Shown here piece by piece: positions 1-4,518 of a stretch of 6,647 nucleotides of DNA. Below the pieces are notes generated by a model. It did not search any database and was not told the DNA's origin. It saw only the letters and a list, made by a program, of their open reading frames with translations. Each line of letters opens with the position of its first letter. Positions within the stretch are counted from its first letter, which is position 1. Position numbers and translations under genes: made by a program. Origin of the DNA: an uncultured Asticcacaulis sp. Lineage in GTDB: Bacteria > Pseudomonadota > Alphaproteobacteria > Caulobacterales > Caulobacteraceae. The stretch spans positions 1 through 6,647 of the forward strand of contig CAMLLA010000241.1 of NCBI GenBank assembly GCA_946480525.1, written 5' to 3'.

Positions 1-9
1 CTGATAACC

Positions 10-504
10 ATGAAAAAGATAATCCTGCCTGCCATCGCCTTGACGGCCCTGATCGCCGGTTCGGTCCAGGCCGCGCCACACAGCATCCGCGAAATGATCA
101 AGGAATACGACCTCAACGTCGACCAGAAGGTCTCGCGCGATGAGTTCGACGCCGTGCGCAAGATCCGCTACCTGACCATGGACGCAGACGGAAATGGCAC
201 GCTCAGCAAGGTGGAATATGTCGGCGAATTCGAAACACGCCTGAAGAAGGATCTCGAATCCGAGAACGACGCCGCCAGGGCGAAGGAAGAATATGACCGC
301 CAGATGCGCCAAGCCGATGTCCGCTTCGGCGTGCTCGATACCGACAAGGACGCGAAGATGACATTCGACGAGTATGTCTTCTCGGGCCACCAGATGTTCA
401 ACCGCCAGGATATCGACAAGGACGGCCTGGTCACCCTGACCGACAGCGATCTCCTGAAAAGACAAAAGTCCGAAGGCAAGGGTGACGACTTCATTTCGCC
501 CTGA
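10..504 (+). CDS. Exported four-EF-hand (calmodulin-like) calcium-binding protein
   Basis: A 164-residue protein with a Sec-type signal peptide (KK, then a hydrophobic stretch to about residue 20, likely cleavage near SVQA-A) followed by four EF-hand loops. Loop 1 is D34-N36-D38-K40-S42-E45. Loop 2 is D58-D60-N62-T64-S66-E69, with the usual Gly at position 6. Loop 3 is D110-D112-D114-K116-T118-E121. Loop 4 is D134-D136-D138-L140-T142-D145. The first three end in the bidentate Glu; the fourth ends in Asp, which in other EF-hands shifts preference towards Mg2+ or weakens Ca2+ binding. Loops 1-2 and 3-4 form two pairs joined by a charged helix at about residues 74-103. Its role is probably periplasmic calcium sensing, buffering or Ca-dependent binding; the target is unknown. 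Only nine bases precede the start, so its ribosome site and promoter are not visible. A terminator follows, so it is probably not cotranscribed with the sugar genes. Confidence 0.9.
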   Translation: MKKIILPAIALTALIAGSVQAAPHSIREMIKEYDLNVDQKVSRDEFDAVRKIRYLTMDADGNGTLSKVEYVGEFETRLKKDLESENDAARAKEEYDRQMRQADVRFGVLDTDKDAKMTFDEYVFSGHQMFNRQDIDKDGLVTLTDSDLLKRQKSEGKGDDFISP

Positions 505-565
505 CGTCCACGCCTGAAGCCATGTGCTGGATTGATGTTTCCTCTAAATCGGTCCGGTTGGGTTC

Positions 566-596
566 TTGACGCGGCTTGCGCCCGCACCTCTTAATC
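566..596 (+). promoter_or_regulatory. Candidate promoter overlapping the terminator
   Basis: TTGACGC at 566-572 matches the Caulobacter housekeeping -35 form (TTGACGS). An 18-base spacer after the TTGACG hexamer leads to CTTAAT at 590-595, four of six matches to TATAAT. The -10 lies in the loop region of the terminator hairpin at 580-607. A transcript from here would start near 602 and could serve the oxidoreductase gene at 763 with a leader of about 160 bases. This is a pattern match only. Confidence 0.3.
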
Positions 597-612
597 GAGG
601 CGCGGGCATTTT
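580..612 (+). terminator. Rho-independent terminator after the EF-hand gene
   Basis: GCCCGC (580-585) pairs perfectly with GCGGGC (602-607). After an A/C mismatch, CCTC (587-590) pairs with GAGG (597-600) around a TTAATC loop. The stem is followed by ATTTT (608-612). The structure sits 76 bases past the EF-hand stop codon and before the regulatory region of the next gene, where a transcription unit boundary is expected. Confidence 0.8.
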
Positions 613-638
613 CATGCGTGGCGCACCGTAAAAGACGC

Positions 639-668
639 TTGCCAACCCCTATGATATCTGACCATTAT
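639..668 (+). promoter_or_regulatory. Candidate promoter overlapping the operator
   Basis: TTGCCA (639-644, five of six to TTGACA) and CATTAT (663-668, four of six to TATAAT) are separated by 18 bases. The predicted start of transcription falls near 675, inside the inverted repeat at 658-682, so a bound repressor would block it. It competes with the candidate promoter at 566-596; I cannot tell which is used. Confidence 0.35.
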
Positions 669-686
669 TTTGAAATGGTCAGGCCA
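658..686. promoter_or_regulatory. Inverted repeat with FadR/GntR-like half-sites
   Basis: CTGACCATT (658-666) and AATGGTCAG (674-682) form a perfect 9-base inverted repeat with a 7-base AT-rich spacer. The right arm extends into TGGTCAGGCCA (676-686), an 11-base near-palindrome with four of five pairs matching. It resembles the TGGTCTGACCA upstream of the GH3 gene. The left arm supplies a second GACCA half-site, centred at 659, 22 bases from the right centre at 681. FadR-subfamily GntR regulators are known to bind TGGTC-n-GACCA-type sites; assignment to that family is inference. If transcribed from the upstream promoter, the same bases could fold as an RNA hairpin. Confidence 0.55.
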
Positions 687-762
687 AAAGACCGGCTCAA
701 GCCGGCTGTACCGCGCCTTCCCCGGGGCGTGCGCGTAATCGGACCGACAGAGAGAGGATGAT

Positions 763-1923
763 ATGAAAAAGGACATCAATGCCCGCCGCGATTTTCTGAT
801 GCAGGCTGGCATAGCCAGTGTCGCGGCTATGGGTTTTGCCGCCGGCGATGTGAAGGCCGAAACCCTGGCCCCGCCTCCGGAATTCAAACCGCAGCACAAG
901 GTGCGCTTTTCGGTCTGCGGCGTCAGCCACGACCACATCCACGGCATGATCGCCGCCATGAAACGCGGCGGCGGCGAGCTGGTCAATGCCTGGGGCGCCG
1001 AGCCCGACAAGATGGCGACCTTCCGCCAGCGCTATCCCGAGGCGCGTATCCTGGCCACCCAGGACGAGGTGATCAACGACGACACCCAGCTGATCCTGAC
1101 CTCGCACGTGCCCAACGAGCGCACCCATATCGGCATCCGCGCCATGAAGGCGGGCAAGGACGTGCTGGCGGACAAGCCCGGCATCATCACGCTGAAGGAC
1201 CTGGCGCTGGTGCGTAAAGTCATCAAGGAAACCGGCCGCAAGTACGGCATCCAGTATTCCGAGCGCCTCGATGTGCGTGCTGCCGTCCACGCCGGCGAAC
1301 TGATCAAGCAGGGCGCCATCGGCAAGGTCATCCAGACCATCAACCTGGCGCCGCACCAGATCGTCCAGGGCGGCGGCGATGCCGGCGGTGCGGGCAAGCG
1401 GCCGGAATGGTTCTGGGACGACCGCCTGTTCGGCGGCATCCTGGCCGACATCGGCTCGCACCAGGTCGACCAGTTTCTCTACTACACCGGTTCGAAATCG
1501 GCCGAGATCGTGTCCTCGCAGATCGCCAATATCGGCTTTCCCGACCGCCCGCGCTTCCAGGATTTCGGCGACATGACGCTGCGCGGCGATGCCGGTCTCG
1601 GCTATGTCAGGCTCGACTGGTATACGCCCAAGGGGCTGGGCACCTGGGGCGACGGCCGCCTGTTTATCCTGGGCACCGAAGGCTATATCGAGGTGCGCAA
1701 ATACACCAATGTCGCGGTCAGCAAGCAGGGCAACAACCTGTTCATCGTCGACCAGAAGGAGGCGCGCTTCATCGACTGTTCGAATGGCGACCTGCCGTTC
1801 GGTCCACAGTTTATCGCCGACATCGTCAACCGCACCGAAACCGCGCAGAGCCAGGAGATGGCCCTGCTGGCCGCCGAACTGTCGATCAAGGCGCAGGTGA
1901 ACGCCAAGACGGTAAATATCTAG
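763..1923 (+). CDS. Tat-exported Gfo/Idh/MocA-family oxidoreductase (first paralogue)
   Basis: A 386-residue protein, a usual length for the family. The N-terminus has a textbook twin-arginine signal, A-R8-R9-D-F-L, then a hydrophobic stretch and a likely cleavage near VKA-E (residue 32), so the enzyme should be exported folded with its dinucleotide. The N-terminal Rossmann domain begins at about residue 46. The GxGxxG loop is replaced by a His-rich CGVSHDHIHG (52-61). The EKP-type motif is present as DKP (137-139) with the likely catalytic Lys138. The C-terminal domain carries D229-x-G-S-H233-x-x-D236, the family's substrate-side motif. The reaction is presumably NAD(P)-dependent oxidation or reduction of a sugar or sugar derivative in the periplasm; the substrate is unknown. 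The start is supported by GAGGA (754-758) four bases upstream. A second paralogue follows after a 66-base gap. Confidence 0.88.
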   Translation: MKKDINARRDFLMQAGIASVAAMGFAAGDVKAETLAPPPEFKPQHKVRFSVCGVSHDHIHGMIAAMKRGGGELVNAWGAEPDKMATFRQRYPEARILATQDEVINDDTQLILTSHVPNERTHIGIRAMKAGKDVLADKPGIITLKDLALVRKVIKETGRKYGIQYSERLDVRAAVHAGELIKQGAIGKVIQTINLAPHQIVQGGGDAGGAGKRPEWFWDDRLFGGILADIGSHQVDQFLYYTGSKSAEIVSSQIANIGFPDRPRFQDFGDMTLRGDAGLGYVRLDWYTPKGLGTWGDGRLFILGTEGYIEVRKYTNVAVSKQGNNLFIVDQKEARFIDCSNGDLPFGPQFIADIVNRTETAQSQEMALLAAELSIKAQVNAKTVNI

Positions 1924-1929
1924 ACTCAG

Positions 1930-1960
1930 CCGGCCCTTACCAAAAGATTGGAAGGGCCGG
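1930..1960 (+). other. Strong intergenic hairpin between the two oxidoreductase genes
   Basis: CCGGCCCTT (1930-1938) pairs perfectly with AAGGGCCGG (1952-1960). Past one bulged A (1939), CCAA (1940-1943) pairs with TTGG (1948-1951) around an AAGA loop. This gives 13 pairs in all, six bases after the first stop codon. No T-run follows (ATTCATG), so full intrinsic termination is unlikely. Protection of the upstream mRNA end or partial attenuation, giving unequal expression of the two genes, is more plausible. Confidence 0.75.
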
Positions 1961-1978
1961 ATTCATGAAAAGCGTCTG

Positions 1979-1983
1979 GGAGG
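1979..1983 (+). promoter_or_regulatory. Shine-Dalgarno GGAGG that decides the start of the second oxidoreductase
   Basis: GGAGG directly abuts an ATG at 1984, leaving no room for initiation there. It lies six bases before the in-frame ATG at 1990. The start at 1990 is therefore preferred, shortening the protein by two residues (Met-Gln). Confidence 0.75.
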
Positions 1984-1989
1984 ATGCAA

Positions 1990-3354
1990 ATGACCAAACT
2001 GACTAAACGTGGCCTGATCCGGGCCGGACTGGCGACGGCGGTCGCGGCGGGCTTCCCGGCCATCGTGCCATCGACCGTCTTCGGCCAGTACGCGCCGTCG
2101 AAGCGCATCAATGTTGGTGCCATCGGCAATGGCCGTATCTCGCGTGGCCACGACATGCCGGAGGTGCTGAAGGACAGCCGCGCGCGCATCGTCGCGGTGT
2201 CGGACGTCGAAGCCCACCGCATGGAAGAGGGCAAACAGTTCGTCAACGACTTCTACGCCAAGCAGACCGGCAAGCCCTACGATGGCGTCAAGACGTTTGC
2301 CAACTATCACGACCTGTTGGCCGACAAGGACATCGACGCCGTCATCGTCTCGACGCCAGACCACTGGCACGCGATTATGGGCATCCACGCGGTCAAGGCC
2401 GGAAAGGATGTCTATCTGCAAAAGCCGGCGTCGCTGACGATCGCCGAGGGCCGCGCCCTGTCGGACGCCGTCAATGCGTCCGGCCGTATCCTGCAGATCG
2501 GCAGCCAGCAGCGCACCAACATGCCGCAGTTCCGCAAGGCGGCGGAGTGGGTGCGCAATGGCCGCATTGGCCAGATTACCCGCGTTGAGATCGGCCTGCC
2601 GGGCGATCCCGCCGGCGGCGATCCGACCCCTCAGCCGATACCCGCCGGTTTGAATTACGACGCCTGGCTGGGCTCGACGCCGTACGTGCCCTACACGCTC
2701 GATCGGGTTCATCCGCGCGTCGGCTATGACCGGCCGGGCTGGCTGCGTCTGCGTCAGTTCGGCGCCGGCATGATCACCGGCTGGGGCTCGCACCACATCG
2801 ACAGCGCCCACTGGGGCATGGACACTGAATATACCGGCCCGATCGAAGCGTGGGTGGACCACGTCGAATATCCGACCTCGGGCCTGTGGGACGTGCACGG
2901 CAAATTTCGCACCGAGGCCCTCTATGCCAACGGCGTACGCATGAGCATCAGCGGCGATTACCCGAACGGCATCAAATATATCGGCACAAAGGGCTGGCTG
3001 TTCGTGTCGCGTGGCGATGCGGCGGCGACAGCGTCTGACCCCAAGTCCGGCAAGGCCAAGGCCTTGGATGCTTCGGATCCGAAAGTCCTGACTTCGGTCA
3101 TCGGGCCGGATGAGATCAAGCTCTATACGGCCGATGAGCAGCATACCAACTGGCTGGACTGCATCATCAGCCGCAAGCCGCCGATCTCGCCGGCGGAGAT
3201 GGGCCACCGCGCCTGCTCGACCTGCCTGGTGCACGACATTGCGATGGTGTTGAAGCGGAAGGTTTATTGGGATCCCGTAGCCGAGCGCTTCAGGAACGAC
3301 GATGCAGCAAACGCCATGCTGTCGCGTCCGATGCGCGCGCCCTTTACGATCTGA
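1990..3354 (+). CDS. Exported Gfo/Idh/MocA-family oxidoreductase (second paralogue)
   Basis: 454 residues from the preferred start. The N-terminus MTKLTKRGLIRAG followed by a hydrophobic stretch to about residue 30 looks like a Tat signal with Lys6-Arg7 in place of Arg-Arg. The Rossmann domain begins INVGAIGNGR, with the glycine motif G43-x-x-G46-x-G48. Asp72 at the end of the second strand (VAVSD) favours NAD(H) over NADP(H). TPDHWH (122-127) and QKP (144-146, Lys145) are family motifs; the Lys is kept although Glu became Gln. The second domain carries W265-G-S-H268-H-I-D271. The C-terminal tail (about residues 385-454: NWLDCI, the HRACSTC region, RPMRAPF) resembles the long Tat-exported members frequent in Planctomycetes and Bacteroidetes. 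It is probably a periplasmic sugar or glycoside dehydrogenase; the substrate is unknown. An NAD-dependent glycosidase of the GH109 type is an alternative within the same fold. It follows the first paralogue in the same direction, probably cotranscribed. Confidence 0.88.
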   Translation: MTKLTKRGLIRAGLATAVAAGFPAIVPSTVFGQYAPSKRINVGAIGNGRISRGHDMPEVLKDSRARIVAVSDVEAHRMEEGKQFVNDFYAKQTGKPYDGVKTFANYHDLLADKDIDAVIVSTPDHWHAIMGIHAVKAGKDVYLQKPASLTIAEGRALSDAVNASGRILQIGSQQRTNMPQFRKAAEWVRNGRIGQITRVEIGLPGDPAGGDPTPQPIPAGLNYDAWLGSTPYVPYTLDRVHPRVGYDRPGWLRLRQFGAGMITGWGSHHIDSAHWGMDTEYTGPIEAWVDHVEYPTSGLWDVHGKFRTEALYANGVRMSISGDYPNGIKYIGTKGWLFVSRGDAAATASDPKSGKAKALDASDPKVLTSVIGPDEIKLYTADEQHTNWLDCIISRKPPISPAEMGHRACSTCLVHDIAMVLKRKVYWDPVAERFRNDDAANAMLSRPMRAPFTI

Positions 3355-3366
3355 CATCGACAATAT

Positions 3367-3483
3367 TCCCTTCTCCCCACGGAGAGGGGAGAAGGTGGCT
3401 CACGCCAGTGAGCCGGATGAGGGGTTGGTTCCACGCGGATAGAACCCCTCACCCCTACCCTCTCCCCTCGAGTGGGGAGAGGG
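3367..3483. repeat. REP-like palindromic intergenic element with four hairpins
   Basis: Four perfect stems in tandem fill most of the 154-base gap. CCTTCTCCCC (3369-3378) pairs with GGGGAGAAGG (3386-3395). GGCTCAC (3397-3403) pairs with GTGAGCC (3408-3414). TGAGGGGTT (3418-3426) pairs with AACCCCTCA (3443-3451). CCCTCTCCCC (3458-3467) pairs with GGGGAGAGGG (3474-3483). The outer arms are near inverted copies of each other, so the whole unit is also a large imperfect palindrome. The CCCTCTCCCC and GCCGGATGAGGGG modules are like dispersed intergenic repeats I know from many alphaproteobacterial and Xanthomonas genomes. It sits between two same-direction genes, where it could stabilise or terminate mRNA. 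Confidence 0.85.
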
Positions 3484-3508
3484 AGCTTAAGCACAACGAG
3501 GGCCTCCA

Positions 3509-3973
3509 ATGCTTACCAAACGCGATTTAAAAGTAGGAGCACTGACACTCAGCTTGACGCTTGGCGCCATCGCCGCGGTCTCGATCGCCGCTGACGCCAC
3601 CAAGCCCATCCTTGGCCCAACCACCTTCGACTGGAACGATATGAAGGTGACCAAGACCGATGTCGGCGAAGTCCGCCAACTGGTCCGGCAACCGACCGCT
3701 ACCCTCGACGAGCTGGAAATGCACGTCACCACGCTCAATCCCGGCACGACCTCGCACCCGCCGCACACCCACCTCAACGAAGAGCTGGTCATCATCCGCG
3801 AAGGCACGGTCGAGGTCTTTAACAGCGGCAAGTGGGTGCGCCTGGGGCCGGGCTCGGTGATCTTCAATGCATCGAACGATCCGCACGCCCTGCGCAATGT
3901 CGGCAATACGCCCACCACGTATCACGTCATTAACTGGTCGCCGGACCAGGCGCGTCTCAAAGCGGCAAAATAG
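3509..3973 (+). CDS. Exported single-domain cupin protein
   Basis: A 154-residue protein with one cupin barrel at about residues 65-145. Cupin motif 1 is complete: G79, His86, His88, Glu92 and Gly99 at the standard spacing. Motif 2 has G113-P-G115, His126 and Asn130. All four expected metal ligands (two His, Glu, His) are therefore present, so it should bind a divalent metal. The N-terminus MLTKRDLKVG with a hydrophobic stretch to about residue 28 resembles a Tat signal with Lys4-Arg5, matching the TKR-x-L pattern of the oxidoreductase upstream; a Sec signal or anchor is the alternative. Small cupins of this kind act as sugar isomerases, dioxygenases or ligand binders, so the reaction cannot be fixed from sequence. 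Its position suggests a role in the same carbohydrate pathway. GAGGG (3498-3502) lies six bases before the ATG. Confidence 0.85.
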   Translation: MLTKRDLKVGALTLSLTLGAIAAVSIAADATKPILGPTTFDWNDMKVTKTDVGEVRQLVRQPTATLDELEMHVTTLNPGTTSHPPHTHLNEELVIIREGTVEVFNSGKWVRLGPGSVIFNASNDPHALRNVGNTPTTYHVINWSPDQARLKAAK

Positions 3974-4031
3974 GCCCTTTACGCACCCGCAAAATCAAGC
4001 GGACTGCATTTTTACATGACGGTGGGCATGG

Positions 4032-4047
4032 TGGCGCGAAAGCGCCA
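4032..4047 (+). other. GNRA-capped hairpin just upstream of a ribosome site
   Basis: TGGCGC (4032-4037) pairs perfectly with GCGCCA (4042-4047) around a GAAA tetraloop, a very stable RNA cap. The Shine-Dalgarno AGGAGA (4052-4057) starts four bases later. The hairpin does not cover it, so it may protect the mRNA 5' side or keep the site open. Confidence 0.6.
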
Positions 4048-4062
4048 ACACAGGAGACCGCC

Positions 4063-4386
4063 ATGGCCACCGCCACAGCCGAGTCCGACCTCTCCATTCC
4101 CGCAACGTCCACGCCTGAATCCAGTCTCGGCACCCTGACACGGCCCGCCGACCAGATCGAGGACCCCTATATCTGGAAACCGGCGGGTGCATTCGGCCTC
4201 CAGGCTGTGCAGGCCAAGGCGGTACCCCCGGTACAGCCCGTTGCCCAGCCGGAATCGCCCCCCATGGCCAAGGCGAATGAAGCCTATGAAGCCCTGTGGC
4301 GCTGGCGTGATTTCGCAGCCGGTGTCGCCGTCGGCGCGATCTCCATAATTGCTTTTAGCCTGGCCTATCGGCTGGAACAGCGTTAA
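4063..4386 (+). CDS. Small single-span membrane protein of unknown function
   Basis: 107 residues, not recognised. The first 68 residues are rich in Ala, Pro, Ser and Thr, with no signal peptide, and look disordered (PPVQPVAQPESPP at about 55-67). A short amphipathic stretch (KANEAYEALWRWRD, 70-83) leads into one transmembrane segment (about 84-101, AAGVAVGAISIIAFSLA) and a six-residue tail (YRLEQR). It is thus anchored by its C-terminus, with the long tail most likely in the cytoplasm. The AGGAGA site five bases before the ATG and the sustained GC-rich codon use support a real gene. It lies between the cupin and the glycosidase with no overlap, and may be a passenger rather than part of the sugar pathway. 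Confidence 0.65.
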   Translation: MATATAESDLSIPATSTPESSLGTLTRPADQIEDPYIWKPAGAFGLQAVQAKAVPPVQPVAQPESPPMAKANEAYEALWRWRDFAAGVAVGAISIIAFSLAYRLEQR

Positions 4387-4395
4387 AGAACGTCG

Positions 4396-4411
4396 AATTG
4401 GTCTGACCATT
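4396..4411. promoter_or_regulatory. FadR/GntR-type operator upstream of the GH3 gene
   Basis: AATTGGTCTGACCATT contains TGGTC-T-GACCA (4399-4409), a perfect 5-base inverted repeat around a single central base. This is the classic form of sites bound by FadR-subfamily GntR repressors, which often sense sugar acids or fatty acyl ligands. It directly abuts the -35-like elements at 4410-4420, as expected for repression. A related site lies at 676-686 upstream of the first oxidoreductase. Confidence 0.6.
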
Positions 4412-4441
4412 GACTTGACGGTCTCCTGATCTCCTGATACC
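4410..4441 (+). promoter_or_regulatory. Candidate promoter of the GH3 gene
   Basis: Two overlapping -35-like hexamers occur: TTGACT (4410-4415) and TTGACG (4415-4420, extended TTGACGG). TTGACGG fits the Caulobacter housekeeping -35 (TTGACGS). A weak -10-like CTGATACC (4434-4441) lies 12 bases after it, within the 10-14 base spacing described for that class. With the first hexamer, TGATAC (4435-4440) is 19 bases away. The -10 is poor by any standard. Confidence 0.4.
4422..4437 (+). repeat. Tandem 8-base repeat in the promoter spacer
   Basis: TCTCCTGA occurs twice in direct succession, perfectly, between the -35-like and -10-like elements of the GH3 promoter. Gain or loss of one unit would change promoter spacing by 8 bases. 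Confidence 0.6.
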
Positions 4442-4506
4442 GCATAACAGGATGCGCAATGCGATAAGGCGCGTCAAAATAGCGCCGGCAACAGGCGCGA
4501 CAGGAC

Positions 4507-4512
4507 AAGGAG
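4507..4512 (+). promoter_or_regulatory. Shine-Dalgarno AAGGAG that decides the GH3 start
   Basis: AAGGAG runs straight into an ATG at 4513, too close to be used, and lies six bases before the in-frame ATG at 4519. The start at 4519 (MPRTLAAARR) is preferred. Confidence 0.7.
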
Positions 4513-4518
4513 ATGCCT

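Noticed and set aside
576..761. Short + strand open frame before the first oxidoreductase
   Set aside because: It starts inside the terminator hairpin, crosses the operator region, has no ribosome site and no recognisable protein features.
697..1461. Minus-strand open frame (254 codons) opposite the first oxidoreductase
   Set aside because: It is a shadow of the real gene with biased composition, and it would run through the regulatory region.
1407..2006. Open frame of 199 codons in another + frame across the first oxidoreductase and the gap
   Set aside because: Arg/Pro/His-rich out-of-frame translation overlapping a well-supported gene and the intergenic hairpin.
1963..3363. Long minus-strand open frame (466 codons) opposite the second oxidoreductase
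   Set aside because: It is a mirror of a GC-rich gene. Its translation is Arg/Asp/His/Val-rich without a recognisable domain, while the + strand has clear family motifs and a ribosome site.
3987..4013. Possible terminator after the cupin (CCGC...GCGG, then ATTTTT)
   Set aside because: Only four pairs with an eight-base loop, and the T-run begins several bases after the stem; too weak to call.
504..4119. Shared 15-base word ACGTCCACGCCTGAA at 504-518 and 4105-4119
   Set aside because: One copy spans the EF-hand stop codon, the other is inside a coding region. It is isolated, without flanking similarity or inverted repeats, so it does not support an attachment site or mobile element.
4468..4498. 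Alternative pairing of GGCGC (4468-4472) or GGCGC (4494-4498) with GCGCC (4482-4486), like a small attenuator
   Set aside because: Stems of five pairs in GC-rich DNA arise easily by chance, and no leader peptide or T-run goes with them.
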